A stretch of 64,000 nucleotides of DNA, from positions 124,001 through 188,000 of the forward strand of contig KQ965731.1 in assembly GCA_001574975.1 (NCBI GenBank), read 5' to 3'. Shown in pieces: positions 1 to 11,929 of this stretch. This DNA comes from Gonapodya prolifera JEL478. Lineage: Eukaryota; Monoblepharomycota; Monoblepharidomycetes; Monoblepharidales; Gonapodyaceae. The notes under the pieces were generated by a model. That model saw nothing but the letters and a program-made list of their open reading frames with translations. It had not been told where the DNA came from and did no database searches. Position 1 is the first letter of the stretch. Each line of letters opens with the position of its first letter. Made by a program: the position numbers and the translations under genes.

Positions 1-377
1 GAACTTTCAGTTGCTTCCAAGAATAACGTGATGCGGGTAGCACATTCGCGAAATAGTAAGAGATCACCTTCATCAATGACTTCCTTCAAAACGTCCTTTC
101 CACGGCCGGTAACTTTTCTCAGGACATCTCTGGTGTCCTCCGCACTTGAACCTAAAGCGGAAGGATCAATGCAAATGATGAAGCCGAGGTGGTTTTAGGG
201 TGAACTGACCAATGCCAGATTCTTTCAGTATTTCCCCTCCTTCTGCTATTAGACCGCTTGCTTTCTTCTGTGCAGAGCTCAATACGTTGTGTGCTGCGAA
301 TTTCACCCGTTTCTCTGTTACCGTTTGACAGAACGATGTCACCGTTATAACCTTCCCCGTATCGAGCGTTGCAGCAG
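1..377 (-). CDS. Partial gene of unknown function, clipped by the window edge
   Basis: Two open segments on the minus strand join cleanly. The first runs from about 377 to 210 and the second from 151 past position 1. The putative intron 152-209 (58 nt) begins GTCAGT, ends CTTTAG, and keeps phase. The joined product is rich in Ala, Lys, Glu and Asp and looks helical, with stretches such as AEGGEILKESGIG followed by SSAEDTRDVLRKVTGRGKD. An acceptor TTCGGTTAG at 378-386 could open the first segment, so further exons probably lie upstream. I do not recognise a family and see no start codon or stop. Coding status rests only on the open frame and plausible splicing. Confidence 0.35.
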
Positions 378-480
378 CTAACCGAAATCATCTCTTGCCC
401 GCTGATAGACTTTATCCGGAAGACTGCCACAGAAGAATGGTAAAAGGAACGCCAGCAGGAAATTTGAGCCCTGTCACCGC

Positions 481-702
481 TCACACGACGTTGAAGTAGT
501 AGTACATCGCCCCCATCACCACCATTCCACCAGCAAGTGCTTTGACGATGACTGATCTATTTCCCTTCAGGATGGTCTGGCCATCAGTTCGCCCAAGCCG
601 TGCAGATGTCACAGATAGCACACGTGTCCTTGCTTGCTGTTGGATGAAAGTGCTTCTGAAAGTGTGCAAATGGGGTTCTTGGAGGAAGCGTGATAGAGGC
701 AT
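481..702 (-). CDS. Small hypothetical single-pass membrane protein (73 aa)
   Basis: An ATG-initiated 73-residue frame. The first half is Arg/Gln/Ser-rich with no acidic run, resembling a mitochondrial presequence. The C-terminus has one hydrophobic segment (residues about 52-70, containing KALAGGMVVMGAMYYYF) and ends after NVV. The shape fits a small inner-mitochondrial-membrane protein, but no family is recognised. A longer open frame on the same strand reaches 1009 in another phase, so a 5' exon is possible. It could be a chance ORF, because length is the only statistical support. Confidence 0.33.
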   Translation of the reverse strand: MPLSRFLQEPHLHTFRSTFIQQQARTRVLSVTSARLGRTDGQTILKGNRSVIVKALAGGMVVMGAMYYYFNVV

Positions 703-1009
703 TGAAGCAAATGAAGAGGGTCAAACACTTTGTAATTTTTTTTTCCGGACCGGTGTTCCACTTCCAAGACGTCCGCAGTAGCTCGCAACAAAAAACCAAA
801 GTTCTCAACCAGCACTCTCTGCACCGACCAAACGAACGTACTGCGTGGAGGGCGCATCTCTTCTTACCGAACCATCGATACCCAGGCGTCTGTACGACAC
901 CATAGTCTCTCTCTCTGTGCGTTGCCCGTCGCGTGGCCACCTCTTCGGCGGCCAACCTTAGTCTTAGCGCACTGCATCCCCCAACCATATATGTTCGAAC
1001 CTGCGCCAT

Positions 1010-2508
1010 GGCGACTCTCTCCTCTCTTGGACGGACAGTGCTTGCGCTCCCACTTGTGCGGAAACTCCTATAATAATAGGAGAGTGCCTGACGCCCTGAC
1101 CAAAACGAAGTAGCAAAACCGTGAGAACTATGAGGGCAGAATAACAGGAAAAGGGGAAGCTGGAAGGAATCGAAAATGGAAAGAGAAAGTCTGGTGGTTG
1201 CGTGACCTCCCTTTGGCCGGAGGTTCCTGACTCAGGGTCCTCGTAACTGATCGGTTTTGATTTTCACCCAAATGATTCGGGAAGTAACGATTTGTCACAT
1301 GGTGATATTTTTATTACAGCGGCACATGGAATCTGAGGTGGCGCGGAGGACACTGGACATCTGTTTCAATAGTCTCTTGTCGTTGAGCTCGGTGAAATGG
1401 ATTTTAGTTCCCAGTGGATTTCTCGCGGACCTGACTGGATGTGGAATTTCGCCCAATGGGGGAAGCTTAACGTGGCTTACTTCGTGGAAGCATTGTTCTA
1501 ATCCTTTAGAGGGTGATGTCTCCACACGCACTTCGGACGGGCCACCACTCAAGTCATATTTTTGCCCCTTTATTTTGCTTAAATCGCCGGAACTTCTATT
1601 TGGGCTTATCCTCTTGAATGTAAGTGTTGCAATGGGCTGGGAGGCTTTGATCTCAACCCCGAAATGTCTCCGGCGACATGTGTCGAGAGTAGCAAGTATT
1701 TATAAATCCAACTCTCAAAATAGAAAAGAAAGATTGAAGAAAAGGGTAGAGGTGTCCTTTCTAAAGTGTGGCTTGGGGCATCTCGATTGGGTGGCACGAG
1801 CACACCAACGGTCCATCACCTTGCATCGGAGCAGAAAATCTCACCGGCGGGAAGAGCTTGAGGATCTGCGCAGTGCTTCCCAGACCAGAAGAAAGGGAGC
1901 CGCTGGCAGCGAGCGGGAGGAGAGAGCTGACTTGAGCGGAGCGGGAGTTGTGGCCGGTGAGTTTGGCGGAAGGGCGGAGAGAAGGAGAACAGAGGGGGAG
2001 CCGGGAAAGAGAGCGTAGCGAGAGAGAAGGGGAAAGCGGTGGACAAGGAGGGAAGCAAGCTGATAAAACGGGATATCTTGCGTGATTGAAATTTGAAGTG
2101 TTTGTTGGGACGGGACAGTTCATGTTGAGATGATAATTGCGGTTGAAGCCAATGGCAGAAAGAGAGAACCACAAAAGTAGACAAGTCGACGGTGAGAGCG
2201 CGGAAAGCGGAAGTGGAGTGCCGGAGGTGGAGGTGAGGTAGTGCCCGCATCCGATGTGCGGGAGTGAGCAAGAGGGGAAGCAAGAGACGGATACACTTGG
2301 TCCTTGAGCTCATGTGAAGCGAGGAGGGAGAGCTAAGAGGAAAGGCTGGCTGTTGGGGCAAGGAGTTTGGAGGGTGGGTGACAGAACAGGTGACTGCCAT
2401 CATTCCACTTGGCGCACACCTGTCACCAAGGGACACCGCACACTCTTGTACACGCTATATATTTTCACCTTTGTTAATCTTTCTTTTCCTTTACTCTCCC
2501 ATTCGGGA
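1010..2508. other. Intergenic region with a long purine-rich stretch
   Basis: About 1.5 kb between the small minus-strand ORF and the zinc-finger gene. From about 1830 to 2350 the plus strand is strongly G+A-rich, with runs such as gagagagaag. This inflates open frames on both strands, including a 253-codon frame at 1257-2018 that lacks protein-like composition. I read the region as promoter and 5' leader sequence of the zinc-finger gene and see no supported gene. Confidence 0.5.
2456..2463 (+). promoter_or_regulatory. Possible TATA element
   Basis: TATATATT lies 92 nt upstream of the ATG at 2548 and 53 nt upstream of the in-frame ATG at 2509, followed by a pyrimidine-rich leader. The position fits a core promoter, but the motif is short and common. 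Confidence 0.3.
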
Positions 2509-2547
2509 ATGCGAACGTTGCCGCACCCGGTTGTCAGCTCTACCATC

Positions 2548-5500
2548 ATGTCAACACCTGCGCTCTCTCTCATCGACAACTCCGTCGTCCCGTTCGACTT
2601 TACTCATTCCTCCTCACTTTCTCTTCGATCGCTGCTTTCGCTTGCTCGCATGGACTCTCTCTCCTTTCATTCAATCAATTCAATTGACTCCCACCACACT
2701 TCGTCCTCTCGATCGCTCAAACTTTCGACTCCTCTTGTTTCCCCGGATTCGTCTCGCGACTCCCGTGACACCCGACCGTACGCACTGCCAAGGGGCCGGC
2801 GTAGACCGTGGCTGCGATCCTCCCAAGACTTCGCCGTCATGGACCGGTCGTCACTTACTGACTCCAACACCATTAACTCGGCGCCTCCCCCGTCGGCACC
2901 CACCCACCTCGAATCTCTTGACACTTCGCTTACGCCAGCCCTTTCCCCTGCCTCTTCTTTCATCTCATCGCCAGCGTTCGAGGAATCACCTGAACCAGCA
3001 CTCTGCGGAATCGTCCAAGGGGAACTCCGAAGATCTCCGTCACCAAATTCTCCCCGATCTCCCACATTACTTGAGCCTGGAAAGTCGGAATTCGATCGAT
3101 CCAGCGAGTCTTCTGGGAACGTTGATGGGACGTCAGTTCTCACTTTCGATCGATCAGCGCCAAGTCGCCTCCCTCGCGAATCTGCGACGGACTCGATGAC
3201 AACTGACCGTTGTGGCTACAGTGAGCTGAGCTGCCTCACTTGGACAGGGACGGCCGACCAGCGCTTCGCATTGGCGCTTGGAGGACTCGTTGGCTTGGGG
3301 TCTGGATCGCTCGCTGGCTTCCCTGAACTGAAGTCCGACATCCAGGCGTATGGCCAACTTTCCGATGCCTCCAAATCAACAGGAGCGGCGGGTCTTATCC
3401 CCTCGTTGCCACCTGCGCCGTCTCCGCTCCCTCCCCCATCACCTGCCTACCCACCGTTCCCAGTTGCTCCCACCAATCACTCTGCCACCCCACCCCTTGC
3501 AAACCCAGTACCCTTTTCCACCCCTCCCCCGGCTCAGCCACACCTCCCGCCAACCTCGCCACCCACGGACGGAAGGCTCTCTCTCTTCCCCCGGCGGCCT
3601 GCGCGAACTCGGCCGCGGGCGTCTTCTGATGCGACTCGACCGGCATCCAGATTCCTGATGTCCGTGCACGCGTCCGCTCCACCATTCGTCGCCCCCGCCC
3701 GTCGTCGTCTCTCGAGACCACCTCGACCGGTAGTCCGAAGGGCCAACTCAGCGGAAGCAGAGCTCGGTGGATCATGGGCGTTTGCACTCTCGCGGGACTT
3801 GGAGGATACCACTGAGGCCGACGTTGAAGAGGACGATTCGGGCGAGGAGTCGGGTCGGGAGAAAGTGGGTCTGAGGAGGGCTGACAGAAGAAGAGGCGCA
3901 GCAGGAGATGGAACGGGTGCGGCAAGCCCGGGTGGCGTTGCAACCGACGGGATTGCTGGGGGAATGACAAAGGTGTTTGATTGTCCGTATCCGGAATGCG
4001 TCAAGTGGTGAGTTGAATTTCTATCGAGATTTGGATCAGGCACAATTGAAAGTGTGAGCGGTCTTGCTGGGTTCACACGCGAGTACTGGTCACATGATTG
4101 TTGACGTTGGAGGCGAGACGACGGATCCACCCTATGGGGAGATTGAGCCTCCAGGAGAAGGATTGGCGAAGTCATCTCTTGCCTTCCTTCCTGCCACAAG
4201 CCCCACTAATTGGATATTCTTAGGTTCTATGGCCAAGCTCAGCTCCGTGCGCATACCAAGGCCCACGAAGACCGTGGCGAAGTTCTGGTTGAAACGGATG
4301 GGTCGGCATCGGAGTCGGAAGACGGAGATAGCCGTGCGCGCACTGGAACATCACAAGGCTCCGAAACTTGGAGCATTGCGGGCAGCGGTGGAATAGGCGG
4401 CAAAAGGCACAAAGTAATGTGGAAGATGGTGGCTATGGAGAGTTTGACTGAGCAAGAAATGGACGAAGACGTGGAGGAGATGAGAAAGGGAGTGCGTGTA
4501 AGTGGGGACGTAGATGGAGGTGTCGAGCGGTCTGAGACGAAGGGTGCAACGGAGAAAGGCAGCGGAAGTGCAGCCAACGTTGGGATGATGAAGGAGAACG
4601 AGGTGGCGCGACCAGGGAAGGGAGGAAAAGATCACAAGGAATCCAAGGAGAGACGAGAGGCACCGAGAAAAGGTGAAGCTGTAGATGGGGTGGATGGGAA
4701 GCGTAAGGCGGCTGGGAAGGAAAATGGTGGCGGGGAGGCCAAGGACACGTCGGGGTCCTCATCGTCGGGATCTGGGTCAGGGTCAGGCTCCGGGACAACG
4801 TCAACGGACGCGTCCTCCACGACAACGTCTTCGACCAAATCCGCTTCGACGTCGTCGTCAAACTCGGCTTCCACCACCCGGTCTTCTGCCCGGCGTGTTC
4901 CGACACGGAACCGTCCCACGGCGTCCCCTGCCGGGGACCGATCCGAATCATCGGATGAAGAGACCGAGCCCAGAAGGAGCAGACGCAAGTCGGGTGGCCC
5001 ATTTGAGGAGGAAAGCGAGGACGGGACCTTGTTGGTGAATGGAATTGATAACTTTCCGAGATGCGCAGAAAGAGGGTGCGGCAAGGTGGGTTCAGGAGTC
5101 CNGGGGGAAGAACATACTGAAGGAAAAGAAGGGAGCGTGTTGTCGTGAAGTCCCGCTCGTAGTGGTGTAGTGAAAGAGTTACTGATTGGACTACTGGGGT
5201 CGTCAGTGATTTACTTACTTGCACCGTTTCTGCCGCCCATTCCCCTTGCCTTTCGCTCTCTTCTATAGTGGTTCTACAGTCGCGCCTCGCTTAAATCCCA
5301 CATGCGCAATCATCATGGTATCGAGGATGCTGACTCGCTCATACCGCCAGCACCGTCTCCTTTATCCGTTGCTATCGCAGGGGTAGCTGGGTTGAGTGAG
5401 CGACATCGGTCGCCTTCAAAGAAGTCGGGCGCGCCGCGTAGTACTGGAAGAGGAAAGAAGGAGGATGACGCCAGCAGTGACGAGGCAGAGGGGGTGGAGG

Positions 5501-8500
5501 ATAGTCGTGAGACGGAAGGGAGAAAAGAGAACCTGAACTCTATGAGAGGCCAGAAGAAGAAGGTGAAGGGGAGACGCGGTGACGGGCCGGAGCAGGTTCC
5601 GTTGGAGGGTGAAGGGGTTGCGGCCCTTGTGGTGAAAACCGAAGAGGGAGTTTCAGATGACGTAAAGGGTTTGGTAAAACACTTGGAGCTGGAAAATGGG
5701 AATGGCGACGGGGATGCGATAATGAAGGATGTCGATGTGGACAAGGAGGTTTTGTCGCATGAGGTAGAAATGACTGTTGTGAACGACACCGATCAGTCAG
5801 ATGTACATCGGAGCCAAGACGACGAGTTCGACAAAGATGGGGATGCAAAAGTGCGGGTTTTGGACGAATCGATTCTGGTTCAGTTCCCAATGGAAGTAGA
5901 CACAGTTCCGGATGGGAACAACAGTGGACGCGTTGGTGGGGGATCCGGCTCTTCGACCACTCCCGGGAAGAAGGACAAAGGGAAGTCGAAGTCAAAGGAA
6001 GCAAGGGAGTCGAGGGATCGGGGCAAGGTTGTGAGAGACGATTCAGGGAACGGGATTGATTCGTCGGGCAAGATCAAGCCAGAACGGGCCAAGGGGCAGA
6101 ATACTGTAAGCGTGACCGGGAAGCCTTTGACCCACCGCAAGACACTTTCTGCGACAGCGGGATCTGGTGCGACGACAAGACGGAATTCAATGCTTGTCGA
6201 AGTGCATAATACAGGCGCAAGGACGATTCCAAAGGATGATACATTCGAGACGTTGGATGAGTTTCCAAGGTGTCACCACCCGGGGTGTGAGAAGTGGTGA
6301 GTGGATGTATGGGATGCAGTGAGGGGCATGAAAGAAGAGGATAATGGAAGGTGGAAAGGAGAAGACCTCGCTGACTTCATGTTTTTATCACTAGGTTCTA
6401 CACCAAGTCGCAGCTCAAAGCTCATGAGCGTAATCATGTGGACGATTCTGATGAGGAAGAAGAGGTCGTCCCGTCGAAGCCCGCGAAGCCCGAGGCCGTG
6501 CGCGTAGTGAGCCACGCACGGGTGGGTTCGGTGGGAAGTGGGACGAGTGATCGACAGTCTAAGAAGCGCAAGGCGTCACCAGCGGCTCTGATTGTGGACA
6601 AGGGGGTTAAGCGAGACATGCGTGGTGGGATTGATATAGTGAAGGGGCACTCCACTGTGTCGACTCAGTCGCCCACACAAGGATCTGGAGGGACAATTTC
6701 TGCGACGCATCTCAAGGATAGACTTGAGGCGACTGATTCCCTGATCGAGCCGTCGGGGCTGGTCCAGATTGCATCTGCGGTCTCTACGGCTGTGACGGTA
6801 GCTCTTTCGCCATCCTCGTCCGTTTCGGTAGGTGTTTGGTTGTTTTTTTCGCTTCAGTGTAACTGAAAGTGTGCAATGGCGCGCCAAGACATTGCCCCCC
6901 GCAAGACCGCAACGGGCAGCGTCGGTGAAGAAGGATCGTCCTCCGAAGCCCGCACTTGATCCGCAGAACGTTGTTGAGTCGAAACTTCGATCAGGGCGTG
7001 GAGCCACAGATGTCAAACGGTCGACCTCAGTGTTGCGTTCCAAGTCCCGAAAAGATATGGTGAAGCAGGAACCAGAAGGAGAGGACGCGGTGATGACTGA
7101 TGCACCCATGAACTACCATGCGACACGGAGTTTCTCTCCTATCAGTCAATCGGCTAACTCTCCAACGGCATCTACGAGTTCGTCGCCAAGGTCTGCGACG
7201 CTGCCCAAGCACGCTTCCACTGGAAGCTTATCCTCATACAATCGCAACGCGACTTCCCATCACCCCTCCACCATTCCGAGTAAGCGTTCGGTGGACGCTT
7301 CTCGCGATGCCGTGATTGCTCCTCCCCAGAAGTTGACAAGGAAGTCCAATAGCCATCTGTCGGGGTTCCAGTTTCCCCAGAATCCCCGCTCCGGAGGTTC
7401 CGGTGGCCACAGTGGGAACTCGTCCTCATTGAAGGGATCTAACCGGCATCATAACAATCACCGAAACTCGTATGACAGCTCCTTACCTTCAACGACGGCC
7501 GCCTGGGGAGGCGTGAATAACCAGTGGCAGCCCCAGGTTTTCGGAGCGACGCATGATTCCATGAATATTCCCGGTGCATACGCTGCCCAGGTTCCTCCGA
7601 GGCACCACAAGGCTTCTGGGGATAAAAACTCCGAAAAGAACCGTAGGCCGTCGGTGAGCGGATCGGCTCCACCGGTGTACTCGGCGCAACCGACTAGTCG
7701 CCCTGCTCCGAACGTGGCGCCGGCAGCACCTCTGGCGGTACAGAGACAGGATCCACGTGAGCTTGACGATGTCTTTGAGGCACTTGTAGCTCTTCGCGCC
7801 GCCCCAGTGGAGCTGCCTTCGCCCTCCTCCTTCTCTTCGAAATCAGAGCCGTCAAACGTTGCAGCCCTCTCTCCAACCCGATCGGAAGCCAGCACGGCTT
7901 CATTTGCTATAGGATCGGTGGGATTGTTCTCGGGTGGGAAGATTCTCCCATTGCCCGTACCTTCGATGCCCATTGGATCCCGCAGCCCTCGGCTTTTGAG
8001 TTCCGTCTCTGTGTCAAGCTTTGCGTATACGCCACCTCAGCCATTGTTTCCTCCACTGTCTTCGTTGCCTTCACTGCACGGATCGCCGACTCTCGGGCGC
8101 TCACCTCAATCCACAACGTCTGCGGCTCCGAATGGCTCTTCAACAGGGCACTCTGCCTCAGCTCAAAGCTCTCAGCCAGCAGCATCCACGCAACAGCAGA
8201 GCATGGGAACCAGCTCGAGCGTCACTTTGTTTCAAGCTATCGTAATGCCGGCGAACTCTCCCGAGCTCTCTCCGACGTCTCCACGCGTGTACGCCTCCAC
8301 CGCTCCTAAAAGTCAGCATCATTTTTCCAATACGACACTTAGCCCCGCGACCTCCACTCACTCGTCCCTGCTTGGTCTGCAACCACCGCCAATTGGGAGC
8401 AGCCACCATAAGCACCCCAGTGTGCCATCGCTTTCGGAAATTCTTCAGCTACATGGAGCAAAGGACGACACGCTGTCATTGGCTCCAATTAGTATGGGAA

Positions 8501-9029
8501 CTGGCCCTTCGTGGCCACATGCTTGGAATACCAGCGCGCAAGTTCCTTTACGAGAAGAGAATAGAGGGGGCGTCACCGATATTCTAGCCAGAATCGAACG
8601 GGAGATTCCTGGCGTGACGATCAAAACTTCCAGTGGGAATGGTGGCGGCAATGAGCCACCCAAGACGGTTCCAATCACAGCTCCGTTGGCGCCTACAAAT
8701 CCAATGCCCAGTGGCGTCCCAGTTGGTGCATCCATGGATGGAAAAGAACTCAAAACCGCACTTGCCAATATAACAGATCCGACCGCTTCGCCTGGGAGGA
8801 GGAATGTCACCGTCTCGCTCAGGGCTTCACTTGCTGAAGGAAGTTACCTGGTAGTGGACGTCGCGGGTGACAGGTGCGTGTGTTGCTGGAAAACAACACT
8901 TGACGTTACGCATTGATGTTTACATTTGGTTTTTGTCTGGTGCAGCACTCGTCGTGATTGATGTCGGCAACCTTTGATAAACTTTGCTCTTCCAGTATTT
9001 CAAACACCCAAGCATTCTTTGCATCATGA
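2548..9029 (+). CDS. Very long nuclear protein with three dispersed C2H2 zinc fingers (about 1933 aa)
   Basis: Exons 2548-4007, 4224-5085, 5269-6296, 6395-6827, 6889-8873 and 8996-9029 give one continuous frame. An in-frame ATG at 2509 is an alternative start, and the short last exon is the least sure. Three fingers of form C-x4-C-x12-H-x3-H lie near residues 477-501, 768-791 and 1110-1134, each with a WFY core (for example CVKWFYGQAQLRAH). Each finger is cut by an intron at or beside the Trp codon. The rest is low-complexity Ser/Pro/Lys/Glu sequence with basic nuclear-signal-like patches (SKKRKAS) and acidic stretches. Spaced, diverged fingers in disordered sequence suggest a chromatin or transcription regulator, but no orthologue is recognised. 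Intron 5086-5268 contains the only ambiguous base (N at 5102). Confidence 0.8.
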
Positions 9030-9479
9030 CGACAAATAACAATTATGTACCATTTGCGAAAGGCCTTCATTGAGGGAACTGAAAGGGTGATTCGTTTGTC
9101 GAGGTTGACGGCCAAGCGAATTCTTGGATCCAGCTTTTATACCCAGAAGCATCGACTATCTTCGTGACCATTCGATTCCTCTAGTCTTTTTCGATTGTTG
9201 ACTTGGTGTCCGAGCGACGGACCAGTTGGATTAAAGCGTTTGTACTGCTATCAAATTGTATAAATTTTTCGCCCGGTTAGGATACGATGCCTGTGTTGGT
9301 GTTGACATAAAAAGAAATTAATTGCTGGAATTGGTGTGTGAATGAAAGTGGGAAGTGAACCTTAAAAAGGTGTGTCCGCAGCCACTTCGACGGTTTCCAC
9401 CTATCACCTATTGAACGACAACGAAGCGAGCTCCACTCTCCCTGGGGAAGGCGCGTCTATAGCCTGGTCAGTTCTTTCC
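9030..9479. other. Intergenic region
   Basis: About 450 bp, AT-richer than its flanks, between the zinc-finger gene and the UBA-domain gene. It presumably holds a 3'-UTR and a promoter. I see no repeat or gene. Confidence 0.5.
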
Positions 9480-11672
9480 ATGCCTTCTCTCGTCCCTGTT
9501 TTCCATCTCAACTCATTCCCTTCCATCGTAAATCTGAACCGGGGAGAGCTGGACAGAGGTCCTGTGACGCTCAAAAATGGGGCGGCATTTGTACGTGAAA
9601 CACTTTTGCGACTCGGAACATCGCCACCGAGACATCGACTACAAGTCAGCGTTAGTTCGCGAATCTACCCCTGATTGCTGGGCGACTCTGGAACACAGGA
9701 CCTCTGCGTATATCGGCTCGATCTTCCTGTGCGGTGAAGGTGCTTGGGTTCATTTGGGATCGAGGAGTTCACAAGATGAGTATCGCAGAATACTTTGTGA
9801 ACTTGACCGAGTATTGGCTGAGACGGAACTCTTTTCCTGTCGCGACGCTTGAAGAGCTGCAGATAAAACTCGCACTTTTGGGATGCGATGACGAGCGGCG
9901 TCCACGAACGCGCATCCCTCGGACACAGACGGCTGACAGCCCCTCCGTTTGTAGATTGGGAACCACCGTACGCAGCTGCAATTGCAGGCAATCAATACGC
10001 AAATATTATAAATAGTTTGCTTGGCTCCCAAGTGCTTCTTATTCCAGAAAGGTGCAGCTGATCTGAACAAGTACAACCCTGCCACAACATGGCCGTCGGT
10101 GTTGCTCTCTGCCCTCCTTCGAATACCAAACTTGGCTGACACTAGTGAGAAATGGACATGGGCATATGAAGGACCAACGATACATAAAAGCCAAGTAGTT
10201 CCATCGACGGGTACCCAGTCCGCCCCGATACTCCTAGATGCATCCAGACTCCCCCAGATGAACCCAAGTTCACCAGATTTGCGGGAAAAGGGTGGCGTGG
10301 TCAGTTTAGCCGGTTCATCCGCTCAAGCTCAGTCAGTCAGCGAGCTCCTCGCATCGGTTCGCTGGACGATGGACCCCACACTCGCTCGAGAACTCAGTGA
10401 ATATGCACCTCAAGTCTCAACCCTGCATCGAATGGGTTTCACAGACGAGTGCGCATTCTTCACTCCTTCAGTCACTCTTGCAGTTGCCCCATCGTGTCTC
10501 AAATCTCCTGTTTTGTTCCACGAATAGCGCAGCTAATATTGCAGCCTTGCGTCTTGTCTATGGCGATGTCTCGCGTGGTGCGTTTAAGTGACAAGTCGCT
10601 CTCCTTCATCACGTTGGAACCAAGGTGTGCGTTCTGCTTCAGCTGTTGCGGTCCTCTCTGGGGAAGAACCACCGCCAGTCAATGAGGCGAAATATATTCC
10701 CACCCCGCGGGCAGAGCCACAAACGCTGGAACAAGCGAGAAGAGAGGCGGCCGCTGCAAAGAAGATTGTGCACTCCGTCGTGAGTTTCGATTCCTGAGTG
10801 GTGGTGCGACGTTGCGACTTTGCTCTGACGACTGCAATATTTTCTAGCCGATTCCTCATGATTTGAGAAAGGAAGTCGACCAGGTGGAGGAAATGGGCTT
10901 CACGGATCGAGCAGCCATCATCGCGGCACTCCGCTCCCACAAAAACGCCGTACCTGCAGCAGTCGAAGCACTGCTTCGAGCTTCCAGTAGCAATGCACCG
11001 ACAAACGAGACCTCAACCCGCCATGACAGGGAACGGCACGGTGGATCACATCCTCAGTCGCAAGCCAGGTCAACAAAGCTCGACTCGTCGTGGACCACGC
11101 CTCCTCACACGGGGGGTATGGCGAGCGCAATGGGGACGCGCGCATTGTCTCCGCCGCCCTCAAATGCCGGTGCGCGGGCTAGAAGTCAACCCGCACCGGT
11201 AGTGTGGTCTGACGTGGGTGCGAGATCAAGGACATCAGGTGGTGTTGCTGTCGCGGACTTACTGGGTATGTGGTCTCAGCTCGCAATTCACCCCTTTACA
11301 TAGTGACATCGTTTTCATCAACGTTGGTAGATCTTTTCTCGGACCCCGCACCACCTCCGCAACCCAGGCCGCCAGTTCAAGCCTCGCTTCCCACCACTTT
11401 CTCACCAGTCTCTTTCGCAGTCACGCAAGCTCCCGGGCAAGTACATCCCAGAGGCAATTATGGTGCGCCCAACGTCGTCAGCCCTACATCAAAGTGAGCT
11501 CATTTGACAAAGAAGCAAAGTAGAATTGATGATCAATTTTTATCTACTACCGCGACGTGGTGTGTTTTCGTTCATCAGCAGTTCTTTTGCTATCGACAAT
11601 CCATTCGCTGATCCCACAACTGATCATTCTGTTTCCTCGTCATATTCTCACTTTTCGGGCGGCAGGCGTTGA
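9480..11672 (+). CDS. Double-UBA protein with clathrin-box and NPF motifs (candidate endocytic adaptor)
   Basis: The 3' part is firm: exons 10048-10448, 10528-10577, 10643-10779, 10848-11265, 11331-11493 and 11582-11672, all phase-consistent. UBA 1 is split over three exons (LHRMGFTD, then AANIAALRLVYGDVSR, then AVAVL). UBA 2 lies in exon 10848-11265 (VEEMGFTDRAAIIAALRSH). Splicing 11265 to 11331 creates LLDLF, a clathrin-box motif, followed by Pro-rich sequence. The last exon contains DNPFADP, an NPF motif known to bind EH domains. UBA, LLDLF and NPF together point to a ubiquitin-sensing endocytic adaptor. The N-terminal part (9480-9967, starting MPSLVPVFHL) has uncertain exon joins and matches no domain I recognise, including ENTH or ANTH. 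Confidence 0.7.
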
Positions 11673-11714
11673 ATGTCACCTGCGGGGGAAAGGAGTCGCC
11701 GCCCGCCTGACATT
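11672..11714. repeat. Imperfect inverted repeat at the 3' end of the UBA-protein gene
   Basis: Arms 11672-11686 (aatgtcacctgcggg) and 11702-11714 (cccgcctgacatt) can pair over about 13 positions with one bulge, just after the stop codon. It may fold in the 3'-UTR. Function unknown. Confidence 0.35.
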
Positions 11715-11929
11715 TGCGGGTTTTCAGATGTATTACATTAGTTGTTGATGAGGGCAGAACGAGTGGTGAAAGCACGTCCCCCTATTAATTATTTTATAGA
11801 GTGACTTCTTCAATTGAGAAGATGGTCGGACTTCGAGATGAGGTAGCGAAGGCAGGCAGCGAAGCTCAGTGCTTGCGCAACTCCCGCTTCTTCATCAGTT
11901 TACAAATCAAACACAGACTATCTCTAAGA

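Noticed and set aside
1257-2018. A 253-codon open frame on the plus strand
   Set aside because: No ATG-to-domain logic, skewed composition from the purine-rich tract, and no motif. Most likely chance.
9931-10050. An open frame reading PPFVDWEPPYAAAIAGNQY in the UBA-protein gene
   Set aside because: It looks protein-like, but the flanking frames join in phase only if this part is an intron (donor GTACGC at 9968, acceptor TTCCAG at 10047). Kept as uncertain because the alternative cannot be excluded without cDNA.
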